A stretch of 64,000 nucleotides of DNA from Phytoactinopolyspora mesophila (GCF_010122465.1 NZ_WLZY01000001.1:1273010-1337009), one strand, 5' to 3'. Positions 24,916-35,136 are shown, counted from the first letter of the stretch. Numbers and translations are program-made. The notes: generated from the letters alone by a model not told the origin.

Positions 24916-27900
24916 TCGCCCACCCCGCTGATGCGGGGAGCACTCCACGACGGGTGGACTCGCGTGTATCGCCGCCGGATCATTCCCGCCTGCGCGGGGA
25001 GCACGACGAAGTCAAAGCTGCACGATTGGCCGAACACGGATCATCCCCGCGCCTGCGGGGAGCACATGCCCTCGGAGCCGTTAGCGGTGCGCATCGACGG
25101 ATCATCCCCGCGCCTGCGGGGAGCACACGAGCGCCGCTAGCTCTGGGTACTGGCGTTCAGGATCATCCCCGCGCCTGCGGGGAGCACTTTCTATATGCCT
25201 AGTTAGTGGTGGCAAGAGGTGGATCATCCCCGCGCCTGCGGGGAGCACCGACAACCTGTTGCTGTTGACGGTCGCGTTGCCGGGATCATCCCCGCGCCTG
25301 CGGGGAGCACCGTCCGCGTACTCTGCTTCCTCTTCCTCGTTGGGGATCATCCCCGCGCCTGCGGGGAGCACCGACCGATTCCGATTTCGACGGCGGCTGT
25401 ACCGGGATCATCCCCGCGCCTGCGGGGAGCACGTGGAGGCTCAGCAGACCGGTGTCGAGGCTCGAGGATCATCCCCGCGCCTGCGGGGAGCACTCATTCA
25501 CCGCCTTCGCGATGATTCCCCAGCCGGGATCATCCCCGCGCCTGCGGGGAGCACGTCCAGTCGACCGGGACGATGACGGCGGAGACCGGATCATCCCCGC
25601 GCCTGCGGGGAGCACCACTCGTCTATGTCCTCTTGAGTCGGCAGAGGCGGATCATCCCCGCGCCTGCGGGGAGCACGGATTGTCGCGGTCGAAGAGCTTC
25701 CGGTCGTGGGATCATCCCCGCGCCTGCGGGGAGCACTCCTTCTCGTATTCACCGTTTTCGACTGCCCACGGATCATCCCCGCGCCTGCGGGGAGCACTCA
25801 CCTAAACGCTGGCTCCGGTATGTCGGAACCGGATCATCCCCGCGCCTGCGGGGAGCACTGCGTGACTGAGAACTCAAGCTCTTTGAAATCCGGATCATCC
25901 CCGCGCCTGCGGGGAGCACCCACGCCTGTGACAAGTAATCAAAGAGATCTTCGGATCATCCCCGCGCCTGCGGGGAGCACACGTCTAGTGCGCGTTCCCG
26001 CCTCGGTCAGCGGGGATCATCCCCGCGCCTGCGGGGAGCACCTACCAGTCATTCCGGCTGGCCGCGGGGCTCACGGATCATCCCCGCGCCTGCGGGGAGC
26101 ACTGCCGATATAACCACGCGATTGCCGATTGACCAGGATCATCCCCGCGCCTGCGGGGAGCACGGCTGTCTCTAGCTCGTCCACACGGACACACGCGGAT
26201 CATCCCCGCGCCTGCGGGGAGCACGTCGTCCTCAACGAACAGGTCGTCGTCGTCTTCGGATCATCCCCGCGCCTGCGGGGAGCACAAGATCAGGAATTCG
26301 GCAACGTAGTTCAATTCCGGATCATCCCCGCGCCTGCGGGGAGCACGTGTGGTCCGTGCCCGGCAGAGAAAGTCATCGAGGATCATCCCCGCGCCTGCGG
26401 GGAGCACGGGCAGAAACGCGGACCACACCCCGCAGAAACAGGATCATCCCCGCGCCTGCGGGGAGCACGAGTCGCCGGCCGAGTGGGCGGACGCCGTCGA
26501 GGGATCATCCCCGCGCCTGCGGGGAGCACGAGTCGCCGGCCGAGTGGGCGGACGCCGTCGAGGGATCATCCCCGCGCCTGCGGGGAGCACGCGCTGAGTA
26601 ACACGTCATTCGTCCCGCAGGTGGGATCATCCCCGCGCCTGCGGGGAGCACCTTCAGCAACACTTACACCGACACCGGGACTTGGGATCATCCCCGCGCC
26701 TGCGGGGAGCACTCCCTGTACGCTTTAGACTTCACCCTTTTCTCCGGATCATCCCCGCGCCTGCGGGGAGCACTCGGCCAGGTGTTTCGCAAAACTGCGA
26801 TGGACAGGATCATCCCCGCGCCTGCGGGGAGCACGCCTACGCCGCCGACTCGCTGGCGTTCGTGGGCGGATCATCCCCGCGCCTGCGGGGAGCACCGGGG
26901 ACGGGGTTCGATTTTGCTTCGCATTTGCGGATCATCCCCGCGCCTGCGGGGAGCACGGCCACTACCTGGAACCCGCGGTCGCGGCGTGGGGATCATCCCC
27001 GCGCCTGCGGGGAGCACTCACCAACTTGCTCGACCATGAAGGCGGTTCCGGGATCATCCCCGCGCCTGCGGGGAGCACTCACGAGCCGTCACCACCCAGG
27101 CCCGCGTCACGGGATCATCCCCGCGCCTGCGGGGAGCACGCGGAGCACCAGTTGACCGTCGTCGATGAACGCGGGATCATCCCCGCGCCTGCGGGGAGCA
27201 CGCGGCCCTGGTGGAGAACCGTGGCCGCGTGTCGGGATCATCCCCGCGCCTGCGGGGAGCACCAGGCGGATATGGATATAGAGGGCACATCCTGGGGATC
27301 ATCCCCGCGCCTGCGGGGAGCACGTTCCACCCTCCCTGGAGGTCACAGCGCGCAACAGGATCATCCCCGCGCCTGCGGGGAGCACTTGGCCCTGGTCGCG
27401 GGTCGGCAGCGGCTTCTCGGATCATCCCCGCGCCTGCGGGGAGCACCCTTGACTCGCGAATTGACCACCGTCTGGGACCGGATCATCCCCGCGCCTGCGG
27501 GGAGCACGGCCCGTACCCTAGACGCAGCTCCCAGATGAAGGATCATCCCCGCGCCTGCGGGGAGCACTCCTTCCGGTTTCTGGTTTCTGCTCTACCTAGA
27601 GGATCATCCCCGCGCCTGCGGGGAGCACGCACGCTGATAGGGTCGGCACACCATGAGCACCGGATCATCCCCGCGCCTGCGGGGAGCACGCACGCTGATA
27701 GGGTCGGCACACCATGAGCACCGGATCATCCCCGCGCCTGCGGGGAGCACGTCGGGGATGGGGATGCCGGGGCTGGTCGGCACGGATCATCCCCGCGCCT
27801 GCGGGGAGCACGAAATCGAATCTCGCATTGTCAGCATGCAAGAGGGATCATCCCCGCGCCTGCGGGGAGCACATTATCAATGAAGCGCAAGGTCGCATTC

Positions 27901-28788
27901 AAGAAGGATCATCCCCGCGCCTGCGGGGAGCACACGACCCCAGCGATGCCCACAAGGCTTTCGACAGGATCATCCCCGCGCCTGCGGGGAGCACGATGCC
28001 GTCCTTGACGTCGGCGTCCAGCGCCCAGGATCATCCCCGCGCCTGCGGGGAGCACGATGCGAATGAAGCCCTCACGGACCCGCATCAGGGATCATCCCCG
28101 CGCCTGCGGGGAGCACGACTGCCAGTCCCGCGGGTCGCAGAACACCAGCGGATCATCCCCGCGCCTGCGGGGAGCACAAGTTCCACATCTTCGACCCCAC
28201 CGGCGTGACCGGATCATCCCCGCGCCTGCGGGGAGCACCCCGGGCGGTACTAGCCACGGCAATCGCGGGGCGGATCATCCCCGCGCCTGCGGGGAGCACC
28301 TCGCCGACAAACTGAGCGGACCACCAGAACGAGGATCATCCCCGCGCCTGCGGGGAGCACTACCTCCGAATAAACTCCAGTGGTCATTTGCAAGGATCAT
28401 CCCCGCGCCTGCGGGGAGCACCTCTTCGCAGATGGCATCCACAATGGGATGCAAGGATCATCCCCGCGCCTGCGGGGAGCACGGCAGCAATACGCACGGC
28501 GTACCGTTGTGAGGGAGGATCATCCCCGCGCCTGCGGGGAGCACGCTCCTCGCAAAGAACCGTTCGGGCTTGCTTGGGGATCATCCCCGCGCCTGCGGGG
28601 AGCATAGGGACTGTCGACGCTATGCGATGGCCCTCTATGGATCATCCCCGCGCCTGCGGGGAGCACGGACTCGCGAACCTTACCGCCGCGCAGGAACTGG
28701 GATCATCCCCGCGCCTGCGGGGAGCACCCGGGGCCGCATCCCTCATCTAGGAGGATTTGTGGATCATCCCCGCGCCTGCGGGGAGCAC
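24916..28788 (-). CRISPR. CRISPR array 1, type I-E, about 64 repeats
   Basis: 28-nt repeats beginning GGATCATCCCCGCGCC and ending CGGGGAGCAC on the plus strand alternate with spacers of mostly 33 nt (a few 32 or 34), giving a 61-nt period. The complement starts GTGCTCCCCGC, the usual I-E sense, so the array is transcribed leftwards from a leader at 28789. The first two repeats on the left (24916 and 24977) are degenerate, marking the old trailer end. The repeat at 28578 ends CAT instead of CAC. Two spacers are tandemly duplicated (26469/26530 and 27629/27690), and the one at 27018-27050 is shared with array 2. Forward-strand frames through the array are repeat artefacts, not genes. Confidence 0.98.
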
Positions 28789-28860
28789 ACTAATTGACCT
28801 GCAGGTTCGTCAGCCGACATTCCTTTTTTTATTTCACTTCAAACAAGACTCTAACGAGAA
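28789..28860 (-). promoter_or_regulatory. leader of CRISPR array 1
   Basis: 72 nt between the first repeat and the cas2 stop. In the transcribed sense it is A-rich (GAAATAAAAAAAGG) and ends GGTCAATTAGT directly before the repeat. The leader of array 2 ends GGTCAGTAAGT. The shared ending probably marks the site that directs spacer integration. The short gap suggests that cas operon transcripts can read into the array. Confidence 0.75.
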
Positions 28861-29283
28861 TCATTCCTTCTCATCCAAATCACTGTCCCCTTTCTTGCGA
28901 AACTTTCTCCGGGCGTTCCGCCGCTTCCAGACCACGTCATCGGAGGGAACGGAGGCGCTCGACGCATCGCTCTTGCGCATCGGCGCGGTTGCGACTGGCA
29001 CGTAGTCGGGGACGGTGGTGCGACGCATCAGCGTAATGCCATCGAAGTCGACCGGAGTCCAGTCGTGCCCATGTACTTCGAAAGCCAGCCGTTGCTCGCC
29101 GCGCACGGAATGGACCATCAGGGCGCGGCCTTCGGACACGTATTCGACGATCCGTTCCCACATGTGCTCGCGTACGCGCCGCGACACGTGCCCGACAAAG
29201 ACACCTGGACTGATCTCCAGCAACCAGCGTGTGAGATGCCCACGCAGACCAGGCGGCACCGCAGTCAGGACGACGACGATCAC
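28861..29283 (-). CDS. cas2: CRISPR-associated endoribonuclease/adaptation protein Cas2, type I-E
   Basis: A Cas2e of about 140 residues: VVVLTAVPPGLRGHLTRWLLEISPGVFVGHVSRRVREHMW is diagnostic of the I-E subtype, and SVRGEQRLAFEVHGHDW follows. It forms the scaffold of the Cas1-Cas2 integrase. The GTG at 29283 overlaps the TGA of cas1 by 4 nt. Beyond the usual domain of about 100 residues it carries a roughly 40-residue charged tail (KRRNARRKFRKKGDSDLDEKE in outline). Last gene of the cas operon, followed by the leader of array 1. Confidence 0.95.
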   Translation of the reverse strand: MIVVVLTAVPPGLRGHLTRWLLEISPGVFVGHVSRRVREHMWERIVEYVSEGRALMVHSVRGEQRLAFEVHGHDWTPVDFDGITLMRRTTVPDYVPVATAPMRKSDASSASVPSDDVVWKRRNARRKFRKKGDSDLDEKE

Positions 29284-30236
29284 GACGCGTCTCCGTAAGA
29301 GATGCCGCCGCGCACCGAGACGACGTACTCGTCCCAAAGCGACACGTTGTCGAAGTCCATGTCGGCGTCGTCTTGCGCATCCGACTCCGGATCCTCCTCC
29401 GGAAGCAGCAGGCGGCGGATGTCACGGGCGCAGCGCTCCAGCAGGCGGCCGTCGTGCAGCGCATCGCGGACCTGCCGGCGGGTCACCGGCCCGATCTCGC
29501 CCTCTTCCTCAGCAGCCACGTCGAAGGCGATCGGGATGGTCAGGTCTGCTTTGTAGAGGTCGGCCACGTCGTACACGAATGACCGGTGATGCCCTGTGTG
29601 GATGAACCCGAGCGCGGGAGAGCACCCAAGGGCGACGATCACCGCGTGAACGGCCCCGTACAGCGCGGAGTTGGCCGCCGACAGCGCCTGGTTGACCGGA
29701 TCGCCGTCGTCCCAGTTCTCCGGGTCGTAGTTCCGCCGCGACCATTCCAGGCCGGTCCGTTCGGCGTTCTCGCGGTAAACCCGCCGCACCCGCGACCCTT
29801 CGCGGCCGCGCAGCTGCTGCATCGCCATGCCTGAGACATCCTCGCCGGGAAATCGCATCGCGTACATCTCCCGCGCGACGCGCAAACGCGCCTTCCGGCT
29901 CGTGACCGCTGCCGCCTGGGCTTCGAGCAGCCTGGAGGATCTGGCCAGGGAGGAGCCGTGCGCGTAGTAGCGCACGCCCCGCTCCCCCACCCACACCACG
30001 GTCGACCCGCTGTCGGACATCAGGGTGATCGCCTGGTGGGTGATCGTCGTGCCCGGGCCAAGTAGCAGCACTCCCACCGAAGCCGCCGGGATATGCACAG
30101 TCCCGCGTTCATCGGTCGCGGTGATCGCATTGCTGTCGCGGTTGATCACCGCCCGCTCCAGGTAGAGGAATGAGACCCGGTCGCCAGCCCTGGTCAGCTC
30201 CCGCGGGTTGGTCGGCCGGTAACCGATCGTGTTCAT
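29280..30236 (-). CDS. cas1: CRISPR-associated integrase Cas1, type I-E
   Basis: A 318-residue Cas1e. The metal-binding residues are Glu146 (QLRGREGSRV), His213 (GFIHTGHHRSF) and Asp223/Asp226 (FVYDVADLYKAD), with the same spacing as E. coli E141/H208/D218/D221. It catalyses spacer integration with Cas2. The ATG at 30236 overlaps the end of cas6e by 4 nt. It is intact, with an acidic segment near the C-terminus (EEDPESDAQDDADMDFD). With this residue set and an intact leader, adaptation should be possible. Confidence 0.97.
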   Translation of the reverse strand: MNTIGYRPTNPRELTRAGDRVSFLYLERAVINRDSNAITATDERGTVHIPAASVGVLLLGPGTTITHQAITLMSDSGSTVVWVGERGVRYYAHGSSLARSSRLLEAQAAAVTSRKARLRVAREMYAMRFPGEDVSGMAMQQLRGREGSRVRRVYRENAERTGLEWSRRNYDPENWDDGDPVNQALSAANSALYGAVHAVIVALGCSPALGFIHTGHHRSFVYDVADLYKADLTIPIAFDVAAEEEGEIGPVTRRQVRDALHDGRLLERCARDIRRLLLPEEDPESDAQDDADMDFDNVSLWDEYVVSVRGGISYGDAS

Positions 30237-30922
30237 GACGACGACGTGCCCGGCGGGCGCGCCAGAGTCAGCAGTCCACAGCCGTACGCCTTTGCCCGGC
30301 CGACACCATGGGTCAACGTGTGCCGCAGCGCTTCGACGTCGCTGACCTCCAGTTGCCCCTGGAATGTCGCCATCGCGAGCGTGACCTGCGCGCCTTTGCG
30401 ATCGAACCGGCGCACCGATCGGTCGACGACGGCCACGTCAGGCTCCGCAACACCATCACCAGCGCCGACACTGCTGGGCACCACCTGAAACCCGAGCCGC
30501 TCAGCGCGGTCGAGCAGCCACGCCTCCTGCTGGCGTGCGGTCACATGCCCGAGCGGCTTGGTCTCCTTCCACCCATCACGCCGCCCGGAGCGCACCGGGT
30601 TGGCGGTTAGCCGGAACTGGAACCGTTTCCCCACCTCCAGCGAGTCGAGCAACGGCTCGTAGGACTTCGTGTCCCAAGCCTCGGTGGTCGGCCAGCCCGC
30701 CTGCTCGACGATATGAGTGAAGTCGGGCTTGTCCGGACTGAACACGTAGAGCACTACCCGCCGCTGTTCGTGGCTGTCGAGCCGCCACAGCACGCGGCCG
30801 TCGCGGCCCGAACCGTCGCCCGCGAACCCGGCCAGAACCGCGGCGTGGAACGCCTGCGGCGACGCCATCAAACGACGTGCGCCCCGCCGCGCCGCATTGA
30901 TCGGCATCCTGGTGAGGAACAT
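30233..30922 (-). CDS. cas6e: crRNA-processing endoribonuclease Cas6e (Cse3/CasE)
   Basis: A 229-residue protein starting MFLTRMPINAARRGARRLMASPQAFHAAV. His26 corresponds to the catalytic histidine of Thermus Cas6e. The glycine-rich RNA-binding loop is GVGRAKAYGCGLLTL near the C-terminus. It cuts the repeat hairpin of the pre-crRNA and stays bound as a Cascade subunit. ATG at 30922 is chosen because the conserved N-terminus starts there. It begins 1 nt after the cas5e stop and overlaps cas1 by 4 nt. The two arrays have differing repeat stems, so this enzyme must accept both. Confidence 0.95.
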   Translation of the reverse strand: MFLTRMPINAARRGARRLMASPQAFHAAVLAGFAGDGSGRDGRVLWRLDSHEQRRVVLYVFSPDKPDFTHIVEQAGWPTTEAWDTKSYEPLLDSLEVGKRFQFRLTANPVRSGRRDGWKETKPLGHVTARQQEAWLLDRAERLGFQVVPSSVGAGDGVAEPDVAVVDRSVRRFDRKGAQVTLAMATFQGQLEVSDVEALRHTLTHGVGRAKAYGCGLLTLARPPGTSSS

Positions 30923-30923
30923 G

Positions 30924-31649
30924 TCACCCACCTCCCAGGACCGACATCGGGTCGTGCTCAACGGCACCTTCACGACCATGTGGGTTGGTGACGACGACAT
31001 GCTCGCGCGCCACTGAACGCCACCCGTACAGCCGCCGGTTCGGATCAAAGCTGACCGGCTCGTCATGGATGGTCTCCGCACCTGGCTCACCGGCATGCGC
31101 GTCCCGCAGCACCCCGAGGCGTACATCTTGAGTGACGTGGCGCCGTTGGTGACGTTCCCCTGCCATCCACGGCAGCTGCGCCAACACGCTCATCACGTCG
31201 TCGTCGAACACCCCCAGGGCCAACGGCCCGGCCGGCGGGCACGAGCGTCGCCCCAGGTACAGCGGGAATGCAGGGCTGCGCAATGCCTCGTCGATCCCCT
31301 CCACCAATGCGCGTTCCCCCTCAAGGGCAGCCACGAACGCCGCGTCACTGATGTAGTACCGGTACGACAACGGCATCGATCTCCACGTCACCGTACCGTC
31401 GCGTTCCTTCCTCGGACGTTGAGCCGTCTGGAAGTCCCGCATCAGCTGTCCTGGCTGATCGATTCGCACCCCTAGGCGCAGGCCCAGCAGCTCTTCGAGC
31501 GGATCAGTACGACGTAGCCCCTTTGCCGCCGCGATCAGTCCAACGATCCCGCTCTTGGTCGGCGCCATCTCCGTGGACCGGCGCACGAACTTGCTTCCCG
31601 ATCCCCACGACTGCATCGGGCCGGACAAACTGATAGCGACGACACTCAC
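30924..31649 (-). CDS. cas5e: Cascade subunit Cas5e (CasD)
   Basis: A 241-residue protein opening VVAISLSGPMQSWGSGSKFVRRSTEMAPTKSGIVGLIAAA, the Cas5 RAMP signature (GPMQSWG, then PTKSGIxGL). SYRYYISDAAFVAALEGE and YLGRRSCPPAGPLALGVFDDDVMS are typical of I-E. It binds the 5' handle of the crRNA. The GTG at 31649 overlaps the cas7e stop by 4 nt. A fragment related to its second half is found at 53411-53599. Confidence 0.95.
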   Translation of the reverse strand: MSVVAISLSGPMQSWGSGSKFVRRSTEMAPTKSGIVGLIAAAKGLRRTDPLEELLGLRLGVRIDQPGQLMRDFQTAQRPRKERDGTVTWRSMPLSYRYYISDAAFVAALEGERALVEGIDEALRSPAFPLYLGRRSCPPAGPLALGVFDDDVMSVLAQLPWMAGERHQRRHVTQDVRLGVLRDAHAGEPGAETIHDEPVSFDPNRRLYGWRSVAREHVVVTNPHGREGAVEHDPMSVLGGG

Positions 31650-32767
31650 GACGACGACCCGAGCCGAGCCCCGACGATGGCGCCAACACTGGCGACCAGA
31701 TCCGCCAGCGCAACGCTCCCACCGAGATCGTCCAGACTGGCGGTGTCCTCGCCGACCCGGACCACCCAGCTCGACACCGGCGTCTCGGAGTAGGCGCGCT
31801 CGATCTCCTGTGCCTCGTCCCGCAGCGCTTCCGATGCCCGCTTAATCCGCCCTTCGACCTCTGACTCCCTGATCGGGTTCTCGAACGCACCCACCAGGTT
31901 GATCGGCTGGGTGTCACGAACCATGACGATGACGGCCTCAGGCAGTGTCCGGTTGGCGAACGTGTTCTGCTTGCCGGTCGGCATCGACCGGATGAACGAC
32001 TCGACGAAGGTCCGCACCGCCCGCGATGTCGCCTCCACGTCACCCAGGTTGTCGGCCAGCCGGTTCGCATCGACGGTGGCGTACCGGTACAGCGTCGACG
32101 AGTTGAACTCGACCGTGCCGATCATCCCGGCTCCGGTGTCTTCCTCCGGGTTGGTGTCGTCAACGGCGGTGTAGTAGTCGAACTCGGTCTCCACCGGGTG
32201 CACGCTGATGGCATGCGCCACCTGAGCGGCGGCGTCGACATTCAGGTCGGCCTGATCGGCCACCATGCGGCCGAACAGCGAGATCGCAATCGAGTGGTCC
32301 CGGTCGGCCAGCGCCTTCACGTCGGCTTCTTTCAGCGCCTTGCCGACATCGTCGGCTCCGGCGGCTTCGACGGCGGCACTCGCCAGACTTTCGATCTGGC
32401 GGCGGCTCAGAAACACGAGATACCCGGATTCCTCAACCTCGCCCTTTTTCGGTGGCTTCACAACGATGCCGACCACTTTGAAGGTTGCTACCGCCAGCTC
32501 ATTGGCCCGCTCCGCCAATTCGGGAGCCTGGCGGGTGATCTCCTTGGCCAGCAGTTCGACGATGCGGCGGGTGCGCACTCCAAGCTCGGAAGGGTCCAGC
32601 TTGTCCTGAAAATGCACGCGAGTGGCGCGCTTCCACGCCTGGCTGGACACCCGTGCCCGGCGTACACCGCCGTAAACGGCGGTTTTCGGGCTGCCCGTGT
32701 CGTCTCGGTTGACGTTGGATGGCGGCACGGTCTGCAGGACGTGGATGTCGATGATGGTCCGGCTCAT
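31646..32767 (-). CDS. cas7e: Cascade backbone subunit Cas7e (Cse4/CasC)
   Basis: A 373-residue protein starting IDIHVLQTVPPSNVNRDDTGSPKTAVYGGVRRARVSSQAWKRA, which is diagnostic of the CasC backbone. SHP-like DYYTAVDD, FNSSTLYRYATVD and MPTGKQNTFANRTLPEAV match conserved parts of the family. Six copies normally coat the crRNA guide. ATG at 32767 has GGAG 8 nt before it. Nine nt separate it from cse2. Confidence 0.96.
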   Translation of the reverse strand: MSRTIIDIHVLQTVPPSNVNRDDTGSPKTAVYGGVRRARVSSQAWKRATRVHFQDKLDPSELGVRTRRIVELLAKEITRQAPELAERANELAVATFKVVGIVVKPPKKGEVEESGYLVFLSRRQIESLASAAVEAAGADDVGKALKEADVKALADRDHSIAISLFGRMVADQADLNVDAAAQVAHAISVHPVETEFDYYTAVDDTNPEEDTGAGMIGTVEFNSSTLYRYATVDANRLADNLGDVEATSRAVRTFVESFIRSMPTGKQNTFANRTLPEAVIVMVRDTQPINLVGAFENPIRESEVEGRIKRASEALRDEAQEIERAYSETPVSSWVVRVGEDTASLDDLGGSVALADLVASVGAIVGARLGSSS

Positions 32768-32776
32768 GGTCTTCTC

Positions 32777-33466
32777 CTATTGGTCGTCAGAGTTCGTGGT
32801 GGTCGCGCCGTCGTCGCTTGCATCGGCGTCGTCGGTGTCGTCGGTCGCGTCTATGGACGCGGCCACGCGATAGAAGTCGCGCCCCCAGGCCAGCCGGATC
32901 GAGCGCTGCCACGACGGCCGCAGCAGTCCATGGATGTCGTCGGCGAAGCGGGCGTAGTCGAGGCCGATGTGCGCCGACTTGAGCTGGGTCACCAACCCGC
33001 GCACGTGGACAAGGATCTCGTCGATAGTCTGCGCGGTGGCCACCGCCATGAACCGTCTGGTCACGGCTTCTTCGCTGGTCTCTGCCCGCGTGGCAAGGCG
33101 GCGAACAGCCTGACCGAAGGAGACCCCCGGCACGTGAGCAGGCCACGACTGCGACTGCTGGTGCAGCGCGTACAAGGTGAGCGCGGCGTGCGCGGCTTCC
33201 TCCGCGGGGCTCGGCCGGTCGCGGTCCCAGCTCAGCTCAGAAGGAACGGTACCGATCGTGGTCTCCCAGATGTCCGGCACACTGCCGGCGGGTTTGCCGA
33301 GCCCACGGCGCAGGCGCGCAAGGCTGGCACGCGCCGCCGACCGGCCACCGAGGTACTCCTTCTGCAATCGAGTGATCTTGCGATCCAGCGCGAACCCGAG
33401 GTCGCGCAACGGCCTGGACCGCCGCTCCGGCTCCACCACATCAGTGGCGGCAGTGTCGGTTGTCAT
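32777..33466 (-). CDS. cse2: Cascade small subunit Cse2 (Cas11e/CasB)
   Basis: A 229-residue helical protein: ITRLQKEYLGGRSAARASLARLRRGLGKPAGSVPDIW and HAALTLYALHQQSQSWPAHVPG are CasB signatures, followed by FMAVATAQTIDEILVHVRGLVTQLKSAHIGLDY. It stabilises the R-loop in Cascade. ATG at 33466 has GAGGAG upstream and overlaps the cse1 stop by 4 nt. The C-terminal 30 residues are Asp/Thr-rich and not conserved. Confidence 0.95.
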   Translation of the reverse strand: MTTDTAATDVVEPERRSRPLRDLGFALDRKITRLQKEYLGGRSAARASLARLRRGLGKPAGSVPDIWETTIGTVPSELSWDRDRPSPAEEAAHAALTLYALHQQSQSWPAHVPGVSFGQAVRRLATRAETSEEAVTRRFMAVATAQTIDEILVHVRGLVTQLKSAHIGLDYARFADDIHGLLRPSWQRSIRLAWGRDFYRVAASIDATDDTDDADASDDGATTTNSDDQ

Positions 33467-35136
33467 GTCGTCTCCTCACGTGGTGTCTGCGTGGCACCGG
33501 GTGATGTCTCAGGTGTGGCTCGTCGATCGGGGAATGCTCGAGGCAGCGCCTGCCTCAGGGCAGCGCGCAACCACGCTTCGGCCACGGACACATTGACCAG
33601 TCGCTTGTTGACCTCTCGCCCGCGCCAGGCCGCTGGCCCTGCGGCCTCGATCACCTCGCGGACCACCGGCCAGCATCGGTCCCGGACCACCTTCTGCCAT
33701 ACCTCTCGCGCCGCACCGGTGTCCGTGCGGCTCGTCAGCCCTGCGAGCCACCGCCGGTACGGCTCTTCCAAAGCGGCGTACAGCGCTTCTTCCGTGCGAT
33801 CGCCCGCTCCCGATTTGGGCTCCGCTCCCCCGGCTCGAGCGACGTTCTCCGCGAACTTCCACACCGCGCTTGCCGCCTTCTTGGCATCGTCGACCGCACC
33901 CTTGGCGGTGTTTCCCAGCGCGACGCTCTGCTCGCTCACCAGGGCGACGGCCATGGTCAGCGACTCGTCGATCATCTCGGTGAACGTAGCGCTCTGTGCG
34001 CCGTACTCCGCGCCAATCGCCCTGGTGCGAACGACGTAGTCCTCGGGCAGGTGATCGTTGACGACGAGGCTGCTGATCCATTGCATGACGCCCGGCGCCA
34101 GGAATGCCTGCGGCTCCGTACCGCTCGACCGCCGCCCGTACACGGACGGCAGCATGGCGGCGAGCCCGCGCCACACCGCCCGGGTCGGGTTGTGCATGCG
34201 CGGCATGTTCACGGTGTGCCCGTACTTCTTGGTCTGAGGTTCGCTGTAGCGCCACACCGAATGCGGATCGTAGATGTGCCGGTTCTGCGGCAGTATCTTG
34301 TCGCCGTTGGCCAGGACCACGCCGGTCACGCCGGCCCGACCTCCTGCCAGCCGGACCCTCCGGGTCTGCCACGTGTACATGTCGATCGCCCCTCGAGGCG
34401 GGCGATTGTCATCCCATGCGGCGCTGTCGGATTTGCGCTCCCACGGCGGGACGTCGGCGGTGCCGCCGATGCGCAGGTACGTCTCGGCGTCGCGTCCGAT
34501 GAGGTTGAGCAGCAATGTCTCCCGCAGGTTCCGGCCTTCGGGCAGCACTCCCCCGATCTGTCCGCTCCACCCCGTCCCGATGGGGTAACCCTTGCCACCC
34601 TTGACGTTGCGATCACCCACCGCGCCGGATTTGATGCCCGACGCATCGAACGCATGCGCGTGCACGAGCCAGCGGGCCGCCTCGGCCGCTTCGATCCGGT
34701 CCAGGCTGGCCGCCGAACGGGTCGTGAAGTACGGTGCCCCGTTCGGAACATCGGCCACGATCTTCTCCAGCCCGCTGACCTCGCCCTTCGCCGTCCTCAG
34801 GTCGGAAACCTGAAAGAACGGCTGTTCCGGGTCGAACAGATCGAAGCGATTCCTGTACCTGTCGGCGTACTCGTGGATCCGGTCCAGTGGCAGGGTGTCG
34901 GCCTGCCACAACTCGGTCCAGTCATCTTTGCTTGCCGGTCCGTCCACAGCTCGGTGCAGGAACGCGAGCAACATCCGGGTGATCGCGAAGCCCTGAGTAG
35001 GAACCTCTCCTCCCACGGTGACCAGCTCCGGAGCCATTTCGAAGACGTCGAGGATCGAGGCCTGTTTCTCGTCGCCGCTGGGCGTGAGCACCATGATCCA
35101 CGGCTCGTCGAGCAGGTTGAATCCGTTGTCATTCAT
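33463..35136 (-). CDS. cse1: Cascade large subunit Cse1 (Cas8e/CasA)
   Basis: A 557-residue protein opening NGFNLLDEPWIMVL, the typical start of CasA. FDLFDPEQPFFQVSDL, TLLLNLIGRDAETYLRIGGTADVPPWER and MPRMHNPTRAVWRGLAAML are conserved family blocks. It recognises the PAM and recruits Cas3. The ATG at 35136 overlaps the cas3 stop (ATGA); an extension upstream to 35205 would lie inside cas3. The C-terminal four-helix bundle (about 380-530) is present. Confidence 0.95.
   Translation of the reverse strand: MNDNGFNLLDEPWIMVLTPSGDEKQASILDVFEMAPELVTVGGEVPTQGFAITRMLLAFLHRAVDGPASKDDWTELWQADTLPLDRIHEYADRYRNRFDLFDPEQPFFQVSDLRTAKGEVSGLEKIVADVPNGAPYFTTRSAASLDRIEAAEAARWLVHAHAFDASGIKSGAVGDRNVKGGKGYPIGTGWSGQIGGVLPEGRNLRETLLLNLIGRDAETYLRIGGTADVPPWERKSDSAAWDDNRPPRGAIDMYTWQTRRVRLAGGRAGVTGVVLANGDKILPQNRHIYDPHSVWRYSEPQTKKYGHTVNMPRMHNPTRAVWRGLAAMLPSVYGRRSSGTEPQAFLAPGVMQWISSLVVNDHLPEDYVVRTRAIGAEYGAQSATFTEMIDESLTMAVALVSEQSVALGNTAKGAVDDAKKAASAVWKFAENVARAGGAEPKSGAGDRTEEALYAALEEPYRRWLAGLTSRTDTGAAREVWQKVVRDRCWPVVREVIEAAGPAAWRGREVNKRLVNVSVAEAWLRAALRQALPRAFPDRRATPETSPGATQTPREETT

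Noticed and set aside
24931-28797. Long forward-strand frames with GSSPRLRGA/IIPAPAGST/DHPRACGEH repeats across array 1
   Set aside because: They are translations of the CRISPR repeat in three frames. The 61-nt period shifts frame each unit, and no start signals or independent coding evidence exist.
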